Shown here one piece after another: positions 13,001 through 21,146 of a stretch of 64,000 nt of DNA. Made by a program: the position numbers and the translations under genes. The first letter of the stretch is position 1, and every line of letters begins with the position of its first letter. The stretch is from Brachionus sp. 'Tiscar' (lineage: Eukaryota > Rotifera > Eurotatoria > Ploima > Brachionidae), in NCBI GenBank assembly GCA_006352455.1, contig VANL01000004.1, positions 124,001 to 188,000 of the forward strand. The letters run 5' to 3'. Under the pieces are notes generated by a model that was not told where the DNA came from, made no database searches, and was given only the letters and a program-made list of their open reading frames with translations.

Positions 13001-13948
13001 CTGACAAAAGTTGACCTTATGTTCTAGCTATAACATGTGGACCGTATAGATATTTCGATATAAAGTTTTCCAATGGCCTGTTCAAAAAAATCTATGTATC
13101 TTAGAGCTGGTCCGAGTAATTTAAGTATTTTTGGGAATAATCATTCTCTTGAGCAAAAATTCAAAATTTCAAAAATTAAAATCAGATTAATAAAAATTTA
13201 AAATTAAAAAATAATTACATAAATTAAATGTGAGAAATTTTTTCAAATCCTCATTTTCTTTTGCATTGTTAACAATATCTCTTACTCTTTTAAAAGAATC
13301 TATTAAGCTCTTTAATGTAATTTTATCTGATTTACTTTTGAATAGTCAGGTTTTCATGCTGTTTAGCCAGATGAAAAGGATATTTTTCTCTTACTGTAAA
13401 CTTAACATCTGAATTTTCATCAGTGCGCGGTCTCAATACGGATATAATTGTAAATTCATGATCAGTTAATAAAATATTTCCCTAAAAAAGATTTTAATTA
13501 ATTAATTGAATACAAAAATAAATTTATCTACTTTATCATATAATTCTACAATTAAATGATACGCTGCTTCACCAGAGCCAAACTGAAGATCAGCTATTCT
13601 ATCTATACCAACTTGGCATACTTTTTCCAGTCGCCTTGATCTCAAATGCTTCCTCATCTTCATCGAAAATCCTGATGGAATCATATTTTTTGGCCAATCG
13701 AATTCGGTACAATGAATTCTAATACCCGATTCAATTAAAATGACTGCTTTACTCTCAGGTTTATGAAGTTTTATCAAGTAGGTCTTATTATTAATATCAT
13801 AAATATTTGTTACACGACAGCCAGAAAAACTAAAATTTAAATTGTCATTTTTAAAAAAATGTAGAAACTATTTGAGAGCGAATTAATACCAGACAGATAG
13901 CTCATGTAAAGCTATTTGTAGGTCCAGTGTATTAAAACGTTGCTTCAT
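1006..13948 (-). CDS. NEMF / Rqc2 homologue, ribosome quality-control factor, 21 exons
   Basis: NEMF binds 60S subunits carrying a stalled peptidyl-tRNA, recruits the Listerin E3 ligase and directs C-terminal tailing of the nascent chain in the cytosol. The span is the spliced CDS. Exons (minus strand) include 13948-13890, 13829-13532, 13481-13336, 13286-13219, 9246-9083, 9029-8953, 7010-6935, 6884-6822, 6248-6171, 6114-5906, 5851-5771, 5719-5656, 5325-5237, 4709-4574, 4523-3955, 3792-3621, about 3480-3250, 3173-3135, 1421-1315, 1209-1166 and 1115-1006. The start reads MKQRFNTLDL, as in the family. The NFACT-N domain shows ESGIRIH and AAYHLIVELYD. A coiled-coil region follows. NFACT-R, from about residue 490, shows FYWFISSENYL, GGRDQQQNE and TGSFMIRGKKNF. 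An acidic and lysine-rich linker leads to NFACT-C (CAPYSTLQNYK, VKLIPGTTKRG). Exon phases join cleanly. About 960 residues, against roughly 1,076 in human. Two introns carry plus-strand genes and one of 4 kb is full of transposons. Confidence 0.96.
2636..3109 (+). CDS. Possible small serine-rich gene nested in a NEMF intron
   Basis: Function not recognised. An open frame of about 125 codons starts at ATG 2636 and is clearly richer in G+C than the intron around it, which suggests coding. It is Ser/Thr-rich (RRSRSTSQPSVGES, TPSEAYRSFSFRYF) with no transmembrane or signal segment. It runs into a consensus donor (GTGAGT, about 3009). A plausible acceptor (TTTCTAG, 3079) would add ten codons ending in TAG at 3109. 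It lies antisense inside the NEMF intron between exons at 3135 and 1421. Alternatives are a gene fragment, a retrocopy, or a 5' exon of the K2P channel gene, whose first acceptor at 7046 has a compatible phase. Confidence 0.4.
7047..8892 (+). CDS. Two-pore-domain (K2P/TWK) potassium channel nested in NEMF
   Basis: A leak potassium channel of the plasma membrane; two pore loops per subunit, dimer in the membrane. Exons: about 7047-7401 (ATG at 7113 gives 525 residues), 7451-8146, 8195-8427, 8486-8792, 8840-8892. After a charged N-terminal tail, TM1 reads GYVILGALLFMKIE. A long loop of about 160 residues leads to pore 1 with filter TTIGYGN, split by an intron in the GYG. TM2 is IFYAMIGIPLMFMCL. 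Pore 2 carries TTIGFGD, followed by TM4 (LYLLVGMVIMAMCF) and a short C-tail. The K2P family assignment is certain; the subtype is not. The gene lies wholly within the 1.9-kb NEMF intron (8952-7011) on the other strand. Its first acceptor-like site (7046) is only 35 nt from a NEMF exon. It has its own poly(A) signal at 8920. Confidence 0.93.
8920..8925 (+). terminator. Poly(A) signal of the nested K2P gene
   Basis: AATAAA lies 28 nt after the K2P stop codon and about 28 nt before the next NEMF exon, which reads the other way. It supports the K2P gene having its own 3' end inside the NEMF intron. Confidence 0.6.
9676..10089. mobile_element. Degenerate copy of the 374-bp MITE family
   Basis: The left part (9676-9735) matches the inner arm of the 12500-12873 element (GCAATAAAGTTTGTTG followed by a T-run and ACCTAAAATAA). 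The right end (about 10070-10089) matches its terminus, TTGTTC then GAAATTCACAATA. The middle is different and contains its own inverted pair (CCAAGTCCGG near 9830, CCGGACTTGG near 10050), so it may hold a second insertion. Boundaries are approximate. Confidence 0.5.
10568..11547 (+). mobile_element. Non-autonomous hAT element with perfect 8-bp TSD
   Basis: The element is bounded by 14-bp perfect terminal inverted repeats (TAGTGTTGGCAATC at both ends) and flanked by identical 8-bp duplications TTGAATCG (10560-10567 and 11548-11555), the hallmark of hAT insertion. Subterminal regions carry repeated TCGATT/AATCGA motifs, as expected for transposase binding. It is 980 bp, far shorter than an autonomous hAT, and holds only the remnant of the transposase C-terminus. 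The perfect TSD suggests a fairly recent insertion into the NEMF intron. Confidence 0.92.
10752..11219 (+). pseudogene. hAT transposase C-terminal remnant
   Basis: A frame from 10752 reads ...SSKNIEPLSFWN, resembling the region before the hAT dimerisation domain, then shifts frame and stops. A second frame, about 11070-11219, reads IFCIPATSVPSEQLFSATG and WERRNKLNPLKIHKM and ends in TAA. This is the conserved hAT family C-terminal dimerisation signature (ATSxPSExLFS and WxxRRNxL). The catalytic core is absent, so this cannot encode an active transposase. Confidence 0.85.
12500..12873. mobile_element. 374-bp long-inverted-repeat MITE with 8-bp TSD
   Basis: Nearly the whole element is two inverted arms of about 135 bp each. 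Both ends read GGTATTGTGAAT inward, and the arms continue with AACAAAAAG, CTCCGTTTATTGATAAATA and TGCAACTATGTGCAACAAAG. Identical 8-bp duplications GTTATCCT flank it (12492-12499 and 12874-12881). There is no coding capacity. The 8-bp duplication suggests mobilisation by a hAT-type transposase. Related copies lie near 9.7 and 59.7 kb. Confidence 0.88.
12931..13218 (+). repeat. Dispersed repeat of unknown type, copy A
   Basis: About 290 bp that closely match 19159-19480 in the same orientation: AGTGTCTCTCTATCTCTTAG at the start, then TAGCTATAACATGTGGACCGTA, CAATGGCCTGTTC and GAGCTGGTCCGAGTAATTTAAG. I see no terminal inverted repeat, no coding frame and no convincing Pol III boxes. Its end coincides with the donor site of a NEMF exon (13219). 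Confidence 0.75.
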
Positions 13949-14234
13949 TTTGATAAATATCTATTGAATTAGCTTAAAATTAAATAAAAAAATATTTATT
14001 AATTAATTTTAATTTGGAAAAATATATTTATTTTAAAAAGAGGAATTAATGTAAGTAAGTTTGATGCAAAAAAATTAAGTATTAAGAAATTTTAATGCTC
14101 AACGGTTATCTAAATTCAACTAATAAGCAAAAATTATTTCATAAAATATTATGAATTTTTTGAATGATTTCGTAATTCATGTATTAATTTAAGGCAAAAA
14201 TAAGTTGGATATTTTTTAAATTTTTTTCTTTAAA
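13949..14234. promoter_or_regulatory. Bidirectional promoter region NEMF / METTL17
   Basis: The 286 nt between the divergent start codons of NEMF (minus) and METTL17 (plus) must carry both core promoters and 5' leaders. The sequence is AT-rich and I see no clear TATA box or other named element; the call rests on gene arrangement. Confidence 0.5.
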
Positions 14235-16491
14235 ATGAATGTACCTAAATTTATGTTAAATGTAATTCAAAAAGGAAACAGGCAAATTTGGATATTTCAT
14301 CAGGTAAATTTAATTTTTCACTATTTTATTGAACAGCATAAAATTCTTTCAGTCCATAAAAACTCTGCCAAAAAACATTGAACTACAAATTGATAGTTCA
14401 GTTAAAATAGGAGACTTTAAGCAATACAAAAGTCATCCTGGAAAATATTCGTTGAATTGTATAGAATTACCAGAAAAGCTTGAAGAGAGCATCAACAAAA
14501 TTTTAGGAGGTTTGAATAATTGCAATTAAAATTAATATTAATTAAATTTTTATTTTAGACTACAATATTAAAGCTCTTAGAGAGCAAGCCAAAAACTTGA
14601 AACTTTATCTACACGACAGACGCTGTCCGAAAGAAAAAAATGAGATATATGAATTAAAAGACAAAATTAGAGAAAAACTTTTGTTAGAAAGTGGTAATTT
14701 AAAGCTATTCCAAAAATTAAAATATTAAATTTATTTATTTCTAGGTGAGGAGCAATGTGAGAAAGATTCGATTGAGAAGAAAATAGAAAATATTCTAAAA
14801 ACAAAAGTACACCGCTGGCTAAAAATCGAGTAAGAATTCTTAGAATACAAACGCATTCGTATTAAAAAAATAAAGAAAATTTAATTTTTCAGCAAACTTT
14901 TAATAACTGTTAGATTTAAATTTTTTTTAAACTTAAATCTAATTTTAAACTTTTTCAATTTTTCTTATATTTAAGCTACACGGAAAGTGTTGGTCATTTA
15001 TACCTTGCTTCTAGATTTGCGTCAGATTATGCTGCTTTAAGCCAAATCTTTAACGAGGTAATTATTTATAATCAATTATTTTCAAAACTAATTAAATTTT
15101 GTATAAAAATCCAGATAAAAAAAAGAGATAAAAATTTTCATCCAAACAATGTGTTCGATTTTGGATCAGGTGTCGGGTAGGTTAAACAAAAATATAAATT
15201 TCAATTAATTATTATTTTTAAACAAAAAAGAACTGTAATGTGGGCTAGCCAAAGAACTTGGCCAAACGAAACAATCGGATTTTTAAATATTGATTGTTCA
15301 TCCTATATGAATACTATTGCTAATTTAATTACTAGAGGTTTTTTATTAAATTCTTTAAAAGTCGTTAAAATTTATTTTTTAAAATAAATTTTTTTTATAA
15401 GATGGCATGGCTAGCAATAGTTCATGTTTTAAAAATATGTTTTTCAAACGAAATTTTCCTAAATCGGATCAAGTAAAATTTATAAATTAGAATTAGATAT
15501 TGAATTTTCAATTTTGTTAGGAAGAATATGATCTTGTTACATCAGCATTCACTCTTTTTGAGTTGCCAGATCGAGCAAGCCGATTTCAGCATTTAGCTCT
15601 CTTATGGAATAAATTGAAAAAAGATGGTTATCTAGTTTTAGTAGAAAACGGAAATAAAAACGGATTTAATCTGATAAATGAAGCGAGAGAATTTTTTTTA
15701 AAAGTAAATTTTCAAAAACTTGATAGAAATAATATATCTAAATTTTTTTTATTAGGAAATTTATAATCCTAAAAAAATAACTAACACAGCCGAAATAGCA
15801 GACGGGCATATATTCTCACCAGTTAGTGTTTAGGTTTAGTTTTAATGTTAAAATTCATGAGAAATTATTTTAAGTGTCCGAATTCTCAAACTTGTCCTTT
15901 GGTCACAGAAAATCAGGTTTGTAGATTCTTCGTCCGATTTAAACCTTTGAAAGTCTATGATTGGGGAAAAACAGTAATTTTTTATTTCAATTCATAATTA
16001 AGTTTATGGTTAAATTTTAATTATTAAAAAAAGTTAATTAAAAAAAAAAAACTAAAAAAGAAATTCTTAGAAAAAAATTATTTAATTATTTTTTTGATAT
16101 TTTGCTTTAGTTTGAAAAATTTTATAACTAACTATCAATTGACAACATTAGCTTATTTTTTAAATAAAATTAAAATTCTATCAAAAACTTTAATTTATCT
16201 TTTTTGAAAATAAATATTTTTTTTTTCCAGAATGATGATAGAGAAGAATTCCCGTATTCATATATTGTGTTGAAAAAATCTCCGCTTCCTGAGAAAAAAA
16301 TTTGGCCACGTCTTGTCTACAGACAGCCACTAATTATAAAAGGAGGAATCATTCATTCTTGGTTATGTACGGAAGATGGAAGTGTTGAACACTTAGTTGC
16401 ATCAAAGAATCGAAACAAAACATCCAGAAGTTTGTTAAGATATTCTAAACTAGGCGATAATCTTCCAATATATATAGAAAATAAAAAATAA
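14235..16491 (+). CDS. METTL17 / Rsm22-like mitochondrial ribosome assembly protein
   Basis: METTL17 acts in the mitochondrial matrix on the small-subunit rRNA during assembly. Exons begin 14235-14303, 14353-14509, 14559-14693, 14745-14829, 14975-15057, 15115-15176 and 15231-15337 and continue to 16491. The Rossmann SAM-binding loop reads DFGSGVGTVMW. Downstream come SAFTLFELPDRASR and LVLVENGNKNGF. The Fe-S cluster cysteines of the family are present: CPNSQTCPL, a third Cys in NQVC, and a fourth in SWLCTEDGS. The start is ATG 14235; the second exon must use the acceptor at 14352, since the earlier AG puts a stop in frame. The last exon, 16231-16491, reads WPRLVYRQPLIIKGG. NAE1 starts only 93 nt downstream. 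Length is close to the family's. Confidence 0.93.
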
Positions 16492-16584
16492 ACAATTTTA
16501 AATAATCCTTTTTTTTACTCCAAAGGGTCTTAAAGCTCTTGTTAGTTACTTAAATTTTTAAAATTATTAAATAATGCTGATAAG

Positions 16585-18899
16585 ATGACTAATAACCTAA
16601 ATACTGATGGTCAAAATTCAAATACGCTGAACAAAAATGCAAAGTACGATCGCCAACTAAGATTGTGGGGAAATCACGGTCAGACCAAACTAGAAAACTC
16701 TAGAATTTGTCTTATTAATGCCTCAACAGCTGGAACTGAAGCTTTAAAAAGCATGGTTTTGCCTGGTGTAGGCTATTTTAGTATAATAGATGATAATACA
16801 ATTACCAAAGAGGATGTATCTAAAAAGTTTGTTCATAATAATTATTTTTAATTTAAATTTATCAAGTAAAATTTTTAGCTTTTTTTTACCATTTGAATCT
16901 GTTGGTCAAGTATGCTTATTTTGCTAGTCTGTTTTAACATGAGTTTAAAAATTATTTATTTTTAGAATAGAGCTAAAGTAGCTAGTGAGAATTTATGCGA
17001 ATTAAATCAAGATGTGATAGGAGATTATCTGGTAGAGGTAATTTAAATTTTGTTTATTATTCATAAAAATTAATACTTAAAAATTTAAGAATATAGATCG
17101 AATTTTAGAAAACAAGCCTGAATATCTAAAATCATTTAATTTGGTTATTGCTACCAATTTAAAAGAAAAGTTTGCTCTCTATTAAATGGACATTGCTTAT
17201 TGTATTTTTTCATTTTTGAAGCACTTATAAAAATTTGGCCGGATATCTATGGAACGAAAATATTCCACTTATTTCAATTAGATCATTTGGTCTGATTGGA
17301 TTTTTGAGAGTCATTACACAAGAACATCATGGTATTCTCATATTTATTTGTTTTTATAAGTTTTAATTAAATTTTTTTTCAATAAGTTGTTGAAGCCCAT
17401 CCTGACAATCAACTACCAATTTTGAGGTTAGATCAACCATTCGAAGAACTAAAAAGCTTTTGTAATTCAATTGATTTAAATGGCATGAGTGAAGCAGAAT
17501 ATTCACATATTCCCTATTTAATAATTCTTTATAAATATCTTGAACTTTGGAAAAGCCAAGTAACTAAGGTCAAAATTTGAATTAAGTTCATTTTTTAAAA
17601 TATTAGAATGATGGAAAAATACCAAAAAATTACAAAGAAAAAGAAGTCTTTAAACATTTTATTAAATCTGGTAATTTTTTGTTAATTGTTTAGAGTTTTT
17701 TATTAATATATCCCTAGGAGTGCTAAGAAATGAGGAAGCAAGTAAATTTGAAGAAAATTTTGAAGAAGCTATTAAAAACGTTAACAGCATTATTGTTCCT
17801 TCACAGGCAAATATTTTAATTTTAATATTAAATTTAAATTAATTTTAATTAATTTATGATAGATTCCAATTGAAATTAGACAACTTTTTAATGATGAAAA
17901 ATGTTTAAAAATAGATGAAAATGTAATGTTTCCATAAATTTGTTTGTATTTATAAAAAGTCATATGTTTTTATATAGAGCGATAAATTCTGGATAATTGT
18001 AAAAGCAATCAAAGAATTTACAGAAAATGAAGGAATGAGTCATTTACCGGTAATGGGTCATTTTTTATTTATCATTTTACAGACTTTGACTATGTTAAAT
18101 AAGGGAAAAATTAATTTTTGTTTTTTAATATTATTTTATGAAGCCATGAATTAATTTAATTTAGTTGAAAGGAACGATTCCTGATATGGTTAGTGATTCA
18201 GATAAATATGTAGCTATTCAAAATGTCTATAAATCAAAAGCTCAACATGATGTCGACTCAGTTTTGAGCCGAGTAGAACGAATTCTTTTGAATATTAACA
18301 AGCCATTTGATTACATCAATGAACAAGAGGTAAAGCTTTATTGCAAAAATGCTTATAATCTGAAAAACATACGATACAAGTCTGTTAGTCAAGAATATGA
18401 TCCGCAAACTTCAAATCTTGGCTCATTAATTGGTAAATAAAAAAATTACTGATAAATAAAGAATTTTGATTTTTAATTTATCTTGTTTAGAGGAAAATTC
18501 GGACAGTGATTTGATTTTTTATATACTTATGAGGGCAGTTGATCTTTTTCAATTAGAAAACAATCGATTTCCAGGAACAAACATTGAACTATTACACTCC
18601 GACGGAATTTTATTAAAAAAGTATTTATACAAGCTGATGCAAGAGAATAGAATAAATATAACAATTAAAGAAGAATTTATTCATGAAATGTGAATTTATA
18701 CAAGTTTAAGTAAAAAAAAAATTAATAATTAATTTTTAGATGTCGTTATGGTAATTGCGAAATTCATTCAATTAGTGCATATCTAGGAGGTTGCGCTGCC
18801 CATGAGGCAATTAAGCTTTTAACAAATCAATTCATACCAATAAACAATACTCTTATTTATAATGGAATTAAACAATCGAGCACAGTTTTTGAAATTTAA
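16585..18899 (+). CDS. NAE1 (APP-BP1/ULA1), regulatory subunit of the NEDD8 E1
   Basis: NAE1 pairs with UBA3 to adenylate and activate NEDD8 for cullin modification. The N-terminus reads KYDRQLRLWGNHGQ and CLINASTAGTEALK, matching the adenylation fold of the inactive half of this E1. The first donor is just before 16823, which joins to KNFFLPFESVGQ in the next small exon and restores the family sequence. Later exons show KNYKEKE, KGTIPDMVSDSDKYV, MLRAVDLF and the C-terminal RYGNCEIHSISAYLGG. The protein ends at TAA 18897-18899. No catalytic cysteine is expected in this subunit. The METTL17 stop is 93 nt upstream and that gap contains a T-rich tract ending in CCAAAG. Confidence 0.95.
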
Positions 18900-19158
18900 A
18901 AAAAAAATTAAAATATTCTATTTAACAATATCGGCTCCATTTATTATAAATAAATTGGTTGAGTATTTTTTTTATTTCGATTAATAAATAACGTCTTGAA
19001 GAAAATTATTTTTTTGAATAATATTCATTTTTTGTTTTAAATTAAATTTATTAAAAATAAAAAAAAATAAAATAAATTTTATAATTTAAATGATTAATTT
19101 AATAAATAATTATTTTCAAATTGTATTTTTTAGCAAAAATTTTTAATTTAAAAGGGTC

Positions 19159-19480
19159 AGTGTCTCTCTATCTCTTAGTCTCTCGCATTTGAATGAATTT
19201 CATACTCAAGTTAAGTTCTATACTTAACTTATGAACGAACGCTAAAAGTATCATTAGTTTACCTTATGTTTTAGCTATAACATGTGGACCGTAAAGATAT
19301 TTTCGATGTTAAGTTTTTCAATGGCCTGTTCAGAAAAATCCATGTATCTTTGAGCTGGTCCGAGTAATTTAAGTATATTAGGAATATTCATTCTCTTGAA
19401 AAAAAATTCAAAATTTCAAAAATAAAAATCAGATTAATTAAAATTTAAAATTAAAAAATAATTAAATACATTAAATTTTA
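19159..19480 (+). repeat. Dispersed repeat of unknown type, copy B
   Basis: Same-orientation partner of 12931-13218. Conserved blocks include TAGCTATAACATGTGGACCGTA, CAATGGCCTGTTCA and AGCTGGTCCGAGTAATTTAAG. This copy has an extra block near 19205-19250 (GTTAAGTTCTATACTTAACTTATG, itself a short palindrome) that copy A lacks. No target duplication is visible. Confidence 0.75.
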
Positions 19481-20277
19481 GAAATTTATTATGATAAAGA
19501 AATATTAAAAAAGCGATCTTTTCTAGGATTAATAAAGTGTGATCTTCAGAAAATGAAATAAGACCATTAAATTATTGTCTCTCTTTAATTTAGTCTATAG
19601 CAATTTGAATATTTAATTTAATAACTTAACTAAGATATCAAATAAAAAACTTCAATCATTCAATTTTTTTTGATAGTCAATTAATTCATTTACTGCTTAA
19701 AATTTTTATCTGAGTTTTTATCAAATGAAAGTGTATTAATTCATTTAATTAGCAGAATATAATGATAAGATTGATACAACACTAAAAATTAAAGTATTTT
19801 TTAAAAAATTAACTATTAATTTAATATTTAATAGTTTTAAATATTAATCAAGCTAGTATTTCTCCTTTTTTCTTAATTATTGTAAATTATCCTACTTTTT
19901 CATTAATTAAATTTATAAAAATACATTTAATTTTTTTTTATTAACTTGGTCATTGCTACTTGGCCTTTTGAACAATTAATCAATTAAAAAACTTTTATCG
20001 GTATCTTTTAAATATAATTAGAGAGTAGCTTAATTGGCGCAAAAGAATTATTGACAATATTTTTCTTTTTTAATTTAGCCTAATTGATAAAAAAGAAAAC
20101 TTTTTAATTTAATAAAGTACATAAGCAAATAATGAAGAATGGTTAATTTCAAAACAAAATTTGAAACCAGTAGCTCATTCAAAGTCACAATTGCTATATC
20201 TTTTATCAATCTAAATTGAATCCATTATCTTTTGAAATTATAGCTTCTAATCAATCTGTACACGTATTGAGTGTAGA

Positions 20278-20284
20278 TATAAAA
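20278..20284 (+). promoter_or_regulatory. TATA box of the single-exon gene
   Basis: TATAAAA lies 62 nt upstream of the ATG at 20340. A start site about 30 nt downstream would give a short leader. The background is AT-rich, so chance occurrence is possible; position is the main support. Confidence 0.45.
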
Positions 20285-20339
20285 TACTCTGAAACTAAAA
20301 ATTCTATATTGAATTCAAAACAAAATTCAAAAATAAATA

Positions 20340-20843
20340 ATGTCTTCAAAAATTAACTTTATCCAGAAAGCCAAGATCAAATTATGCATTAAACCTTCTA
20401 AAATTTGTGGCAAAGCTGAATATAGCATAAACGAAACAACATTACTTGAAGTATCAAAAAGAATGGAAGAAAATAAACCTTACAATGAAAAAACTCTAGA
20501 TGGCTTCAAGACTACAATAATCGCATCTAGTTTGGATAACGAACGGGATATATCTCAAGCTAATGATACTGTAAACATAAGCAAATTTCCATTTTTAATT
20601 TGTTCACCTGAAAAGTGTCGTAACAGACGTGAACCAATTTCTCTAGTTCATAATTCGCCTCAATCTTTGAATCAGTCAAATGATTCATTCAAAGAAAATT
20701 TCACACAGATGTGGGTTGAATCATTCGGCTTCAACTCGAATGATTTTCAATCGGTTAATTCAAATTTTTTTCAACAAACAATTGAAGAAACTCAATTACA
20801 AATGAGACCAGAAATTCTAAGCCATGAACCTATCTTTGTTTAA
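20340..20843 (+). CDS. Single-exon gene of unknown function, 167 aa
   Basis: I do not recognise this protein. It is an uninterrupted 167-codon frame, unusual here because nearly every other gene is split by introns, and it is richer in G+C than its flanks. The N-terminus is basic (FIQKAKIKLCIKPSK). A CSPEKCRNRREP segment lies near residue 95, and the C-terminal third is rich in N, F, Q and S (QMWVESFGFNSNDFQS). It has no transmembrane segment, signal peptide or named motif. A TATA-like box sits 62 nt upstream. It is flanked by NAE1 and KATNAL2 on the same strand. It could be a lineage-specific gene or a fast-evolving small regulator. Confidence 0.7.
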   Translation: MSSKINFIQKAKIKLCIKPSKICGKAEYSINETTLLEVSKRMEENKPYNEKTLDGFKTTIIASSLDNERDISQANDTVNISKFPFLICSPEKCRNRREPISLVHNSPQSLNQSNDSFKENFTQMWVESFGFNSNDFQSVNSNFFQQTIEETQLQMRPEILSHEPIFV

Positions 20844-21146
20844 ATTCAAGCCTATTGATTTGCGCTATCTTTTTTTTAGTATCATGCATAAATTTGTTTT
20901 TTTTTTTGTTTTTTTTTGCATAGTGTATTATCAGTTTAAATTTTTAAAATAAATTAAAAAAAAAATTAATTTTTTCTAAGACCAATTCTTAAACAAACTT
21001 AAAGATTTTATTTTCACGTCGTCTTGGCAACTAATAAGTCTTTTTTATACTTGAATATGAAGTATTATTTGCAATTAATTTGAATTTTTTAATGAAAATC
21101 GAAGTGAAATTAAATTTCTCGTATTGTAGCCAGATTTTGTTATCAA
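20844..21146. other. Short intergenic spacer
   Basis: AT-rich with long T-runs near 20870-20920. It holds the 3' end of the single-exon gene and the promoter of KATNAL2. Nothing else is seen. Confidence 0.5.

Larger units (their letters stand above)
9247..13218. other. Large NEMF intron occupied by transposon remnants
   Basis: This 4-kb intron separates the exon ending in the codons for TFNL from the exon starting SYGAPLIEHC. Most other NEMF introns are below 300 nt; the exceptions are about 1.7 and 1.9 kb and carry nested plus-strand reading frames. It holds, in order, a degenerate copy of the 374-bp MITE family (about 9676-10089), a hAT element (10568-11547), an intact 374-bp MITE (12500-12873) and a 290-bp dispersed repeat (12931-13218). 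The rest is AT-rich with nothing recognisable. Confidence 0.75.
18900..20339. other. Intergenic region with one dispersed repeat
   Basis: Between NAE1 and the next gene. It contains the second copy of the dispersed repeat (19159-19480) and otherwise only AT-rich DNA. The last 100 nt hold the promoter of the downstream single-exon gene. Confidence 0.6.

Noticed and set aside
13287..13335. Apparent frameshift with stop in the NEMF N-terminal region
   Set aside because: It resolves as a 49-nt intron (GTAAATC...TTTTAAAAG). Splicing restores the frame and the family sequence.
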